Assembly (NCBI RefSeq): GCF_029893355.1
Contig: NZ_JARZAI010000032.1
Span: 1 to 64,000 of the forward strand
Source of the DNA: Kitasatospora sp. MAA4
GTDB taxonomy: Bacteria; Actinomycetota; Actinomycetes; Streptomycetales; Streptomycetaceae
Length of the DNA stretch: 64,000 bases
Direction: 5' to 3'
The notes beneath the pieces are model-generated. The model was not told where the DNA came from. It worked only from the letters and a program-made list of their open reading frames with translations, and did no database searches. Made by a program: the position numbers and the translations under genes. Of the stretch, positions 43,629-52,158 are shown piece by piece (position 1 is the stretch's first letter; each line of letters opens with the position of its first letter).

Positions 43629-44035
43629 AGCAGCGGGATCTCGATCGCCGGGCAGCGGTCCATCACCATCCGCAGGCCGGCCGCCGTGGTGCGCTGGTAC
43701 GCCGCCTCGTCGATCACGTCGAGCTGGAACCAGACCGCCGCGGCGCCGGCCGCCACGGCCTCGTCGGCCACCTGCCCGGCGAGGTCGCTGCGGACGAACA
43801 CGTCCACCACGTCGACCGGGAACGGGATGTCGGCCAGCGAGGCGTACCCCTGCTCGCCGAGCACGGTCTCCGCCTTCGGGTGCACCGGCACCACGCGCTT
43901 GCCGAAGCGCTGGAGCACCTGGGCGACGCCGTACGCGGCGCGCCGGGTGTTGCTGGACAGCCCGACCACGGCCCAGGTGTCCCCGGAGGTGGTCAGGATC
44001 TCGCGCGCGGTTGCCTGGTCCCGGTAGCTCGTCAT
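43625..44035 (-). CDS. CoA-binding domain protein (YccU-like)
   Basis: A 136-residue single-domain Rossmann protein of the CoA-binding family: WAVVGLSSNTRRAAYGVAQVL near the N-terminus, VVPVHPKA, and AAAVWFQLDVIDEAAYQ. Stand-alone members bind CoA-type ligands; the physiological role is unknown. It converges on the dipeptidase gene with a 4-base overlap of stop codons and lies downstream of the UDP-glucose dehydrogenase on the same strand. Confidence 0.88.
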   Translation of the reverse strand: MTSYRDQATAREILTTSGDTWAVVGLSSNTRRAAYGVAQVLQRFGKRVVPVHPKAETVLGEQGYASLADIPFPVDVVDVFVRSDLAGQVADEAVAAGAAAVWFQLDVIDEAAYQRTTAAGLRMVMDRCPAIEIPLL

Positions 44036-44072
44036 AGCGGCTTCAACCCCGGCGGCCGACCGGTCATTCCGG

Positions 44073-45413
44073 CTAGCTGGGACGGCCCATCGCGCGGTAG
44101 GTCCAGCCGGCCGCGCGCCAGGCGTCGGCGTCCAGCACGTTCCGGCCGTCCACCAGCCGCCGCTCGGCGACCAGGGCGCCGACCTGGGCCGGGTCCAGGT
44201 CGCGGAACTCCTGCCACTCCGTCAGGTGCAGCACCACGTGGGCGCCCTCGACGGCCTCCAGCGCAGTGGCCGCGTAGGAGAGGCCGGGGAACATCTTGCG
44301 GGCGTTGTCCATCGCCTTGGGGTCGTAGACGGTCACCTGCGCGCCCTGCAACTGGATCTGCGCGGCCACGTTCAGCGCGGGCGAGTCGCGGATGTCGTCC
44401 GAGTTCGGCTTGAAGGCGGCGCCGAGCACGGCCACCCGGCGGCCCAGGAAGCCGCCGCCGCACTGCTCGCGGGCCAGTTCCACCATCCGGCTGCGGCGCC
44501 GCATGTTGATCGAGTCCACCTCGCGCAGGAAGGTCAGCGCCTGGTCCGCGCCCAGCTCGCCGGCCCGCGCCATGAAGGCCCGGATGTCCTTGGGCAGGCA
44601 GCCGCCGCCGAAGCCGAGTCCGGCCTGGAGGAAGCGGCCGCCGATCCGCTCGTCGTAGGAGAGCGCCTTGCTCAGCTGGGTGACGTCCGCGCCCGCGCTC
44701 TCGCAGACCTCGGCCATCGCGTTGATGAAGGAGATCTTGGTGGCCAGGAAGGAGTTGGCCGCGGCCTTGACCAGCTCCGCGGTGGCGAAGTCGGTGACCA
44801 CCAGCGGCACGCCCTCGTCGAGCAGCGTCGCGTAGACCTCGCGCAGCAGCTCCTCGGCCCGGCCGCCCTCGCGCACGCCGACCACCAGGCGGTCGGGGTG
44901 CAGGGTGTCGCCCACGGCGTAGCCCTCGCGCAGGAACTCCGGGTTCCAGGCCAGTTCGACGGCGTCGCCGGCCGGTGCCAGCGCGCGCAGCCGGTCGAGC
45001 AGCCGGCTCGCGCTGCCCACCGGCACGGTGGACTTGCCGACCACCAGGGCGGGGCGGGTCAGGTGCGGGGCCAGTGCGTCCACCGCCGCGTCGACGTAGC
45101 TCATGTCGGCGGCGAACTCCCCCTTCTTCTGCGGGGTGTTGGTGCAGATGAAGTGGACGTCGGCGAACTCGGCGACCTCCTGCGAGGAGGCCGTGAAGCG
45201 CAGCCGGCCGGTCGAACCCTCGTGCCCGGCCACGTGCTTGAGCAGCAGCTCGGAGAGCCCGGGCTCGTACATCGGCACCTTGCCCGCGGCGAGCGAGGCC
45301 AGCTTCTCGGGGTCGATGTCCATCCCCAGCACCTCGAAGCCCAGTTCTGCGAGGCAGGCGGCGTGGGTGGCACCGAGATAGCCGGTACCGATCACCGAGA
45401 TGCGCAGGGCCAC
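44073..45413 (-). CDS. UDP-glucose/GDP-mannose dehydrogenase family protein
   Basis: A 446-residue NAD-dependent dehydrogenase: ISVIGTGYLGATHAACLAELG, FICTNTPQKKGEFAADMSYVD, VGKSTVPVGSA, ELAWNPEFLREGYAV, the catalytic-Cys segment GLGFGGGCLPKDIRAF, and LGAAFKPNSDDIRDSPAL. It most likely oxidises UDP-glucose to UDP-glucuronate, a precursor for wall or surface polysaccharide; GDP-mannose cannot be excluded. The GTG at 45413 follows AAAGGGGAAG. It is divergent from the acyl-CoA dehydrogenase. Confidence 0.92.
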   Translation of the reverse strand: MALRISVIGTGYLGATHAACLAELGFEVLGMDIDPEKLASLAAGKVPMYEPGLSELLLKHVAGHEGSTGRLRFTASSQEVAEFADVHFICTNTPQKKGEFAADMSYVDAAVDALAPHLTRPALVVGKSTVPVGSASRLLDRLRALAPAGDAVELAWNPEFLREGYAVGDTLHPDRLVVGVREGGRAEELLREVYATLLDEGVPLVVTDFATAELVKAAANSFLATKISFINAMAEVCESAGADVTQLSKALSYDERIGGRFLQAGLGFGGGCLPKDIRAFMARAGELGADQALTFLREVDSINMRRRSRMVELAREQCGGGFLGRRVAVLGAAFKPNSDDIRDSPALNVAAQIQLQGAQVTVYDPKAMDNARKMFPGLSYAATALEAVEGAHVVLHLTEWQEFRDLDPAQVGALVAERRLVDGRNVLDADAWRAAGWTYRAMGRPS

Positions 45414-45478
45414 GGGCTTCCCCTTTGAGGGTAGGACGGTCAGGGACTGATGGTATCTGCACCCGTGTCGTGCATGTC

Positions 45479-45497
45479 ACCCTGCTCTAGGCAGGGT
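45479..45497. promoter_or_regulatory. Short inverted repeat in the divergent ugd/acyl-CoA dehydrogenase region
   Basis: ACCCTGC (45479-45485) and GCAGGGT (45491-45497) form an inverted repeat with five bases between. In a divergent promoter region it is more likely an operator than a terminator. Confidence 0.35.
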
Positions 45498-45520
45498 ACG
45501 GGCCTAGAATTAGGATCTAC

Positions 45521-45538
45521 TTAACGGTAGTTAACGGT
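45521..45538 (+). promoter_or_regulatory. TTAACGGT direct repeats upstream of the acyl-CoA dehydrogenase
   Basis: TTAACGGT occurs at 45521-45528 and 45531-45538, exactly 10 bp apart, one helical turn. The second copy ends 25 bases before the ATG. This is a plausible site for a regulator binding one face of the DNA; the factor is unknown. Confidence 0.45.
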
Positions 45539-45563
45539 GTTGACCAATAAGGGGAAATCGGCC

Positions 45564-46721
45564 ATGGCGAGCAGTTCGGACTTCGACCTCTTCCGTCTCT
45601 CGGAGGAGCACGACATGCTCCGGGAGGCGGTGCGCTCGCTCGCCGAGGCCAAGATCGCCCCCTTCGCGGCGGACGTCGACGAGCACAGCCGCTTCCCGCA
45701 GGAGGCGCTGGACGCCCTGCAGGCCAACGACCTGCACGCGGTGCACGTCCCGGAGGAGTATGGCGGCGCCGGCGCCGACGCGCTGGCCACCGTGATCGTG
45801 ATCGAGGAGATCTCCCGCGTCTGCGCGTCCTCCTCGCTGATCCCGGCCGTCAACAAGCTCGGTTCGCTGCCGGTCCAGCTGTCCGGCTCCGAGGAGCTGA
45901 AGCAGAAGTACCTGGGCGCGCTGGCCCGCGGCGAGGGCATGTTCTCGTACTGCCTCTCCGAGCCGGACGCCGGTTCGGACGCCGCCGGGATGAAGACCCG
46001 CGCGGTGCGCGACGGCGACTTCTGGGTGCTCAACGGCGTCAAGCGCTGGATCACCAACGCGGGCGTCTCCGAGTTCTACACCGTCATGGCGGTCACCGAC
46101 CCCGAGAAGCGCTCCAAGGGCATCTCGGCCTTCGTGGTCGAGAAGGGCGACGAGGGCGTCTCCTTCGGCGCGCCGGAGAAGAAGCTCGGCATCAAGGGCT
46201 CGCCGACCCGCGAGGTCTACCTGGACAACGTCCGGATCCCGGCCGACCGCATGATCGGCGAGGAGGGCACCGGCTTCGCCACCGCGATGAAGACCCTCGA
46301 CCACACCCGCGTCACCATCGCCGCCCAGGCCATCGGCATCGCCCAGGGTGCGCTCGACTACGCGGCGGGCTACGTCAAGGAGCGCAAGCAGTTCGGCAAG
46401 CCGATCGGCGAGTTCCAGGGCATCCAGTTCATGCTCGCCGACATGGCGATGAAGCTGGAGGCCGCCCGCCAGCTCACCTACGCCGCCGCGGCCAAGTCGC
46501 AGCGCACGGACAGCGACCTGACCTTCTTCGGCGCCGCTGCCAAGTGCTTCGCCTCGGACGTCGCGATGGAGGTCACCACCGACGCCGTCCAGCTCCTCGG
46601 CGGCTACGGCTACACCCGTGACTACCCGCTGGAGCGCATGATGCGCGACGCGAAGATCACCCAGATCTACGAGGGCACCAACCAGGTCCAGCGCATCGTG
46701 ATGGCGCGCAACCTGCCGTAG
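45564..46721 (+). CDS. Acyl-CoA dehydrogenase
   Basis: A 385-residue flavoenzyme for alpha,beta-dehydrogenation of acyl-CoA. The family signatures are present: SYCLSEPDAGSDAAGMKTRA, WITNAGVSEFYTVMAV, QFGKPIGEFQGIQFMLADM, LLGGYGYTRDYPLERMMRDAKI and the catalytic-base region QIYEGTNQVQRIVMAR (Glu in YEGTN). The ATG at 45564 follows AGGGGAAA. A short- or branched-chain substrate is likely by similarity in the active-site loop, but is not certain. A terminator follows. Confidence 0.94.
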   Translation: MASSSDFDLFRLSEEHDMLREAVRSLAEAKIAPFAADVDEHSRFPQEALDALQANDLHAVHVPEEYGGAGADALATVIVIEEISRVCASSSLIPAVNKLGSLPVQLSGSEELKQKYLGALARGEGMFSYCLSEPDAGSDAAGMKTRAVRDGDFWVLNGVKRWITNAGVSEFYTVMAVTDPEKRSKGISAFVVEKGDEGVSFGAPEKKLGIKGSPTREVYLDNVRIPADRMIGEEGTGFATAMKTLDHTRVTIAAQAIGIAQGALDYAAGYVKERKQFGKPIGEFQGIQFMLADMAMKLEAARQLTYAAAAKSQRTDSDLTFFGAAAKCFASDVAMEVTTDAVQLLGGYGYTRDYPLERMMRDAKITQIYEGTNQVQRIVMARNLP

Positions 46722-46736
46722 TCCGACCCGGACAGC

Positions 46737-46780
46737 CGAAAGGGCCCCCACTTCGCAGCAGCGAGGTGGGGGCCCTTTCG
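46737..46780 (+). terminator. Terminator after the acyl-CoA dehydrogenase
   Basis: A 15-bp arm starting at 46737 pairs with the arm ending at 46780, extended by further partial pairing around an AGCA loop, with TTTC in the distal arm. Strong intrinsic terminator 16 bases after the stop. Confidence 0.85.
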
Positions 46781-46868
46781 TGTGAAGTCGGCTCCGGGCG
46801 GGGCAGCTTCGGGTGACGATGGGGGGACGCGTCTGCCGGGAGCGCGAGGAGCACGAGGAGCACGACCG

Positions 46869-47138
46869 ATGAGCCACACCCCACCGCCAGGAGCGTCCGG
46901 GCCGTCGTACCCCGGCGGCCGACGCGGCACCCGTGGGCCTCGCAAGGGCAACCGGCCTCCGCTGCCGCCGACATCGCCACCCCCGGCCGGAGTAGACGAG
47001 GAGCCGCACATCGTGAGTCCGCAACTGCCGCCCAGTCAGCCGCCGACGGATCTGCCGGGCGGCAAGCCCGCGCCGCCGCCCGGTCCCGCCCAGCCGCCGC
47101 CCCCGGGCCGCCCGCCGGTCAGGCCGCCGAGCGACTAG
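46869..47138 (+). CDS. Small proline-rich hypothetical protein
   Basis: An 89-residue Pro/Gly-rich, low-complexity protein beginning MSHTPPPGASGPSYPGGRRG and ending in a PPP-rich tail. GAGGAG seven bases upstream of the ATG at 46869 supports translation. No domain or membrane span is seen; it is probably disordered. It ends one base before the stop of the convergent LCP gene. Low complexity makes a spurious frame possible. Confidence 0.5.
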   Translation: MSHTPPPGASGPSYPGGRRGTRGPRKGNRPPLPPTSPPPAGVDEEPHIVSPQLPPSQPPTDLPGGKPAPPPGPAQPPPPGRPPVRPPSD

Positions 47139-48392
47139 TCACGAGGGCACTGCGGTGTCGTTCCTGATCGCGTCGAAGACCTGCTTCGACTTGACCGGGT
47201 CCCACTTGACCGCCGACTCCCCGGTGGAGGTGTGGTAGTCGGGGTTGCCGATCGGGACGGTGATGCTCTTCCCGCCGCCGCCGCTGACGCCCTTCATCGC
47301 GTCGAACAGCGAGGCGAGGTCGGTCAGCCCGGTGTTGTCGTCGACGATCAGCGTGCCGAGGCCGGAGCTGATCAGCGGGTAGAGGGTGAACGGGTCGAGC
47401 AGGGTGGCGGGCGTGGCCGCCTGGTGGGCGAGGGCGGAGAGGAACTTCTGCTGGTTCTTCATCCGGCCGAGGTCCTGGTCGGCCATCTGGTGGCGCTGGC
47501 GGACGAAGGCGAGCGACTGGGTGCCGTTCAGGGTCTGGCAGCCGGCCTTGAGGTTGAGGCCGGAGTCCTGGTCCTGGATGGGCTGGTCGATGCACATGTT
47601 CACACCGCCGACCGCGTCGACGATGCCGGCGAACCCGGCGAAGCCGACCTCGGCGTAGTGGTCGATGTGGATGCCGGTGTTGGTCTCGACGGTCTCCACC
47701 AGCAGGCTGCCGCCGCCGTTGTTGAAGGCCGAGTTGATCTTGGACGTGGTGGCGGGGATGGTCCTGCCGCTGCCCGAGGTGTCCAGGTGCGCGGGGATCG
47801 GCACCCAGGAGTCGCGCGGAATGCTCATCAGGGTGTTCCCGCCCGAACCGATGTGCAGGATCATCATCGAGTCGCTGCGCTTGCCGCTGTCGGTACCCGT
47901 GTGCATGTCGATCTTCTGGGTGTCGCTCAGGCCGTCCCGGCTGTCCGAGCCGACGATCAGCCAGTTGGTGCCCTTCCCGGCGGCCGGGCGGCCCTGGTAC
48001 GAGGCGAGCACGTTCTGGTGGTTCAGCTTGGAGTCGGCCCAGAAGTACGTGCCGACGCCGGTCGCCAGCAGCGCGGTGACCAGGCCCAGGACGGTCACCT
48101 TGATCTTCCGCCGGCGCGGCCACCGCGAGCGGGCCGGACCGCCGGCCGGCGGGCGCGGGCCCTGCGGACCCTGCGGGCCGCGCGGCGCACCGGGTCCGCC
48201 CGGGGCACCGCCCGGCGCGGCGGACGGCGTCGCGTACGGGTTCCCGGGCCGCGGTCCGGCCGGGCGCGGCACGCCCGGCGCGGCGGGCGCACCCGGGCCG
48301 CGCGGGTTGAGCGACGGCGGCAGCGTCGGCTCAGCGCCGCTGCCGTACCCACTGCCACCGCCGCTCGGGCGGCCCTCCTGCCACGTGTTCAT
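47139..48392 (-). CDS. LytR-CpsA-Psr (LCP) family glycopolymer transferase
   Basis: A 417-residue protein: a Pro/Gly-rich cytoplasmic tail of about 90 residues, RRRKIK, one span (VTVLGLVTALLATGVGTYF), then the extracellular LCP domain with NWLIVGSDSRDGLSD, KRSDSMMILHI, LMSIPRDSWVPIP, KINSAFNNGG and LAFVRQRHQMADQDLGRMKNQQKF. LCP proteins move glycopolymers from lipid carriers to peptidoglycan. A second LCP gene lies at 53843-55075, and glycosyltransferase genes lie between. Confidence 0.93.
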   Translation of the reverse strand: MNTWQEGRPSGGGSGYGSGAEPTLPPSLNPRGPGAPAAPGVPRPAGPRPGNPYATPSAAPGGAPGGPGAPRGPQGPQGPRPPAGGPARSRWPRRRKIKVTVLGLVTALLATGVGTYFWADSKLNHQNVLASYQGRPAAGKGTNWLIVGSDSRDGLSDTQKIDMHTGTDSGKRSDSMMILHIGSGGNTLMSIPRDSWVPIPAHLDTSGSGRTIPATTSKINSAFNNGGGSLLVETVETNTGIHIDHYAEVGFAGFAGIVDAVGGVNMCIDQPIQDQDSGLNLKAGCQTLNGTQSLAFVRQRHQMADQDLGRMKNQQKFLSALAHQAATPATLLDPFTLYPLISSGLGTLIVDDNTGLTDLASLFDAMKGVSGGGGKSITVPIGNPDYHTSTGESAVKWDPVKSKQVFDAIRNDTAVPS

Positions 48393-48714
48393 GTTCCAGA
48401 GGATGCCCGATCCGGGTCCGCCCGAGTCGTCCCGAGCCGCTCACCAGAGCGCTTGTAGCAGAGTTGATGCAGGGTGGCGATGGTTCCGGCGCATGGTCAC
48501 CGCGCCGCCGCACAACCTCGTACGGGAGGACCCTGAGCCCCGGGGCCGGGACCCCTAGGGGACGGCGTCGCGGACCCGTACCTCCGTCGCCATCAGGGTT
48601 CCTCCCGGCGGATGACGACCCGTTGACCTGGGCGGCCTACGTTGGAGGCATCCGCTCGACCTGGTGGAAATCGGGGCTGGGGGCGGCGGGGGACCACAGA
48701 CCTAGGAGCGACCA
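48393..48714. other. 322-bp divergent region between the LCP and ABC ATPase genes
   Basis: No gene seen. It should hold promoters for the LCP gene (minus) and the ABC operon (plus). TTGACC at 48622-48627 could be a -35 element for the latter, but I see no convincing -10 element. Confidence 0.4.
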
Positions 48715-49503
48715 GTGACGACTGCGACTGCAGCCGTGCAGACATCCGAGAACCCCGGCGGCCCGTCCGCCAACGCCGCCTCCGCGCGGCTCGTGACCAA
48801 GGCGTACGGCTCGGGCGAGACCCGGGTGACGGCACTCGACGCGGTCGACGTCGACATCCAGCGCGGCCGGTTCACCGCGATCATGGGCCCCTCGGGCTCC
48901 GGCAAGTCCACCCTGATGCACTGCCTGGCCGGACTGGACACCGTCACCGAGGGTCGGATCTGGATCGGCGACACCGAGATCACCGGTCTGAAGGACAAGC
49001 AGCTGACCAAGCTGCGCCGGGACAAGATCGGCTTCATCTTCCAGTCCTTCAACCTGCTCCCCACGCTCAACGCGCTGGAGAACATCACGCTGCCGATGGA
49101 CATCGCCGGCCGCAAGGCCGACCAGGCCTGGCTGGACCAGGTGGTGGAGACCGTCGGCCTGGCCGACCGGCTCAAGCACCGCCCGACCCAGCTCTCCGGC
49201 GGCCAGCAGCAGCGCGTCGCGGTGGCCCGCGCCCTGGCCGCCCGTCCGGAGATCATCTTCGGTGACGAGCCGACCGGAAACCTGGACTCGCGCTCCGGCT
49301 CCGAGGTGCTGACGTTCCTGCGGCGCTCGGTGGACGAGCTCGCGCAGACCATCGTCATGGTCACCCACGACCCGGTCGCGGCCGGCTACGCGGACCGCGT
49401 CCTCTTCCTCGCCGACGGCGTGATCGTCGACGAGATGCACGCCCCGACCGCCGACTCCGTCCTCGAACGCATGCGCCGTTTCGACGGCAAGCGCACCAGC
49501 TGA
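48715..49503 (+). CDS. ABC transporter ATP-binding protein (MacB/LolD type)
   Basis: A 262-residue ATPase with Walker A GPSGSGKST, a Q-loop in GFIFQSFNLLPTLNALENITLPM, the signature LSGGQQQRVAVARALA, Walker B IIFGDEPTGNLD and the switch His in MVTHD. The VTHDPVAA and NLLPTL segments put it in the MacB/LolD/FtsE group. The GTG at 48715 follows AGGAG. It pairs with the permease starting 14 bp downstream. Confidence 0.94.
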   Translation: MTTATAAVQTSENPGGPSANAASARLVTKAYGSGETRVTALDAVDVDIQRGRFTAIMGPSGSGKSTLMHCLAGLDTVTEGRIWIGDTEITGLKDKQLTKLRRDKIGFIFQSFNLLPTLNALENITLPMDIAGRKADQAWLDQVVETVGLADRLKHRPTQLSGGQQQRVAVARALAARPEIIFGDEPTGNLDSRSGSEVLTFLRRSVDELAQTIVMVTHDPVAAGYADRVLFLADGVIVDEMHAPTADSVLERMRRFDGKRTS

Positions 49504-49517
49504 GCGGGGGCGTACTC

Positions 49518-52079
49518 ATGCTGCTCAAGACGTCCCTGCGGAGCTTCCTCGCCCACAAGGGCCGGATGGTGCTCTCGCTGATCGCCGTGGTGCTGTCGGT
49601 CGCCTTCGTCTCCGGCACCCTGATCTTCTCCAACACCGCGACCAGCACCTTCGACAAGCTGTTCGCCTCCACCGCCTCCGACGTCGCGGTCCAGCCGAAG
49701 CCCGACAAGCTCGCGGCCGGCGAGAACCAGGGCGGGAAGACCCCGACCGTCCCGTCCGACACGGTCGCCAAGGTCGCCGCCCAGCCCGGCGTGAAGTCGG
49801 CCACCGGCGAGATCATGGTGGCGAGCGCCACCCTGGTCGACCCGGCGACCAACAAGTCGGTCGGTCCGACGTCCGGCGCTCCGACGCTGGTCGGTGCCTG
49901 GACGCCGACCCCCGGCAACCCGCTCAAGATCACCTCGGGGCAGGCCCCGCAGAACTCCTCGCAGATCCTGCTCGACGCGGACACCGCCAAGAAGGCCAAG
50001 CTCACCGTGGGCAGCCCGCTGCGGGTGATCACCACGATCGGCAGCTACGACTTCACGCTCTCCGGCATCGCCACCTTCACCACCACCAACCCCGGTGCGG
50101 CGATGGCCTTCACGGACGTCGCGACCGCCCAGCACGACCTGATCGGCAGCTCCGACTTCACCTCGATCGAGACCTACGGCGACGGCAGCCGCAGCAACGA
50201 CCAGCTGAAGGCCGAGATCACCACCGCGGTCGGCAGCGGCTTCGACGTGAAGACCGCCGACGAGCAGAAGGCCGACAGCTCCAAGAGCATGGGCTTCCTG
50301 AGCTTCATGAAGTACGCGATGCTCGGCTTCGCCGGCATCTCGCTGCTGGTCGGCGGCTTCCTGATCATCAACACCTTCTCCATGCTGGTCGCCCAGCGCA
50401 CCCGTGAGATCGGGCTGATGCGCGCCATCGGCAGCAGCCGCCGGCAGGTCAACCAGTCGGTGCTGATCGAGGCGCTGCTGCTCGGCGTGATCGGCTCCAC
50501 CCTCGGCCTGCTGGCCGGTCTGGGCCTGGCCGAGATCCTCATCGCGCTGATGAAGATGGCCGGGATGAACCTCCAGGGCGCGCTGCAGATCACCTGGAGC
50601 GTCCCGGTGGCGGCCTACGCCATCGGCATCGTGATCACCGTGCTGGCCGCCTGGATCCCGGCCCGCCGGGCCGGTCGGATCTCGCCGATGGCCGCGCTGC
50701 GCGACCACGGCACGCCGAGCGAGGCCCGGGCCAACACGATCCGCGGGGTGGTCGGCCTGGTGCTGACGGCCGGCGGCGGCGCCCTGCTGGTGCTGGCCGC
50801 CACCGCGAAGAAGGCCTCCACCGGCGGTTCGTACCTGGGCCTGGGCGTGCTGCTGACGCTGGTCGGCTTCGTGGTGCTCGGCCCGCTGCTCTCCACCGGG
50901 GTGATCCGGGTGCTGGGCGCGGTGCTGCCGGCGCTGTTCGGCCCGTCCGGCAAGCTCGCCCAGCGCAACGCGATGCGCAACCCGCGCCGCACGGGGGCCA
51001 CCGCGGCCGCGCTGATGATCGGCCTGTCGCTGGTCACCGGCGCCTCGGTGGTCACCTCCTCGATGGTCAGCTCGGCCACCGCGCAGATCGACAAGTCGGT
51101 CGGCGCGGACTACATCGTCACCTCGCGGACCGGCGGTCTGAGCCCGGCCATCGTGCAGGCGGCGCGCGGCGCGAGCGGCCTGGCGCACATCACCGAGGAG
51201 AAGCAGCTCCCGGCGAACATCACCACGCCGGACGGCAGGACCACCGAGACCCAGGTGGACGCCTCCGACCCGACCTTCGTCGACGACCTGCACCTGCCCG
51301 TCACCGCCGGCTCGCCGCAGGCGGCCTTCAGCGGCGGCATCTCGGTCGACCAGACCTTCGCCAAGGACCACAACCTGTCGGTCGGCGACAAGCTGGCGAT
51401 CGACTACGGCAAGGGCCACACCCAGAGCGTGCCGGTGGCGCTGATCACCACCGAGGGCAACTCGCTCTCCGACCACTCCTTCAACACCAGCATCGACACG
51501 GTGACCCAGGCCGTGCCGGCGGCCGACCAGCCGCTGCCGGTGCTGCTGCTCGGCAAGGCCGCGCCCGGCACCGACGTCGAGAAGACGCTCGCCTCGCTGC
51601 AGGACTCGCTCGCCGCCTACCCGCAGCTCTCGGTCAAGGACCAGGCCGGCTACAAGCAGATCATCCAGAGCTCGGTCAACCAGCTCCTCTACATGGTCTA
51701 CGGCCTGCTGGGCCTGGCCATCGCGGTCGCGGTGCTCGGCGTGGTCAACACGCTGGCGCTGTCGGTGGTGGAGCGGACCAGGGAGATCGGCCTGCTGCGG
51801 GCGATCGGCCTGTCGCGCCGTCAGCTGCGCCGGATGATCCGGCTGGAGTCGGTGGTCATCGCGCTCTTCGGCGCGCTGCTCGGCACCGGGCTCGGCCTGG
51901 CCTGGGGGATCAGCTCGCAGAAGGTGCTGGCCACCCAGGGCCTGGACACCCTGACCGTGCCGGTGACCACCATCGTGGTGATCCTGCTGCTCTCGGCGCT
52001 GGTCGGCCTGGGCGCGGCGCTGCTGCCGGCCTTCCGGGCGGGCCGGATGAACGTCCTGGCCGCCATCGCCACGGACTGA
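49518..52079 (+). CDS. ABC transporter permease with two FtsX domains
   Basis: An 853-residue permease: a first span near the N-terminus (VLSLIAVVLSVAFVSGTLIF), a large extracytoplasmic domain, an FtsX-type three-span domain (LLVGGFLIINTFSMLVAQRTREIGLMRAIGSSRRQV), a second periplasmic-type domain and a C-terminal FtsX domain (VLGVVNTLALSVVERTREIGLLRAIGLSRRQL). It works with the upstream ATPase; such systems export peptides or lipids or transmit force to envelope enzymes. The substrate is unknown. A terminator follows. Confidence 0.92.
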   Translation: MLLKTSLRSFLAHKGRMVLSLIAVVLSVAFVSGTLIFSNTATSTFDKLFASTASDVAVQPKPDKLAAGENQGGKTPTVPSDTVAKVAAQPGVKSATGEIMVASATLVDPATNKSVGPTSGAPTLVGAWTPTPGNPLKITSGQAPQNSSQILLDADTAKKAKLTVGSPLRVITTIGSYDFTLSGIATFTTTNPGAAMAFTDVATAQHDLIGSSDFTSIETYGDGSRSNDQLKAEITTAVGSGFDVKTADEQKADSSKSMGFLSFMKYAMLGFAGISLLVGGFLIINTFSMLVAQRTREIGLMRAIGSSRRQVNQSVLIEALLLGVIGSTLGLLAGLGLAEILIALMKMAGMNLQGALQITWSVPVAAYAIGIVITVLAAWIPARRAGRISPMAALRDHGTPSEARANTIRGVVGLVLTAGGGALLVLAATAKKASTGGSYLGLGVLLTLVGFVVLGPLLSTGVIRVLGAVLPALFGPSGKLAQRNAMRNPRRTGATAAALMIGLSLVTGASVVTSSMVSSATAQIDKSVGADYIVTSRTGGLSPAIVQAARGASGLAHITEEKQLPANITTPDGRTTETQVDASDPTFVDDLHLPVTAGSPQAAFSGGISVDQTFAKDHNLSVGDKLAIDYGKGHTQSVPVALITTEGNSLSDHSFNTSIDTVTQAVPAADQPLPVLLLGKAAPGTDVEKTLASLQDSLAAYPQLSVKDQAGYKQIIQSSVNQLLYMVYGLLGLAIAVAVLGVVNTLALSVVERTREIGLLRAIGLSRRQLRRMIRLESVVIALFGALLGTGLGLAWGISSQKVLATQGLDTLTVPVTTIVVILLLSALVGLGAALLPAFRAGRMNVLAAIATD

Positions 52080-52092
52080 CACCGCCTCCCGC

Positions 52093-52132
52093 GGACGCCG
52101 GTGGCCCCCGACCAGGGGGGCCGCCGGCGTCC
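52093..52132 (+). terminator. Terminator after the ABC permease
   Basis: GGACGCCGG (52093-52101) and GGCCCCC pair with GGGGGCC and CCGGCGTCC (52124-52132), with single opposed mismatched bases and a short loop, about 16 bp in all. It lies 14 bases after the permease stop. Confidence 0.8.
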
Positions 52133-52158
52133 ACGCGTTTACCGGTACGGTTGCCCCG

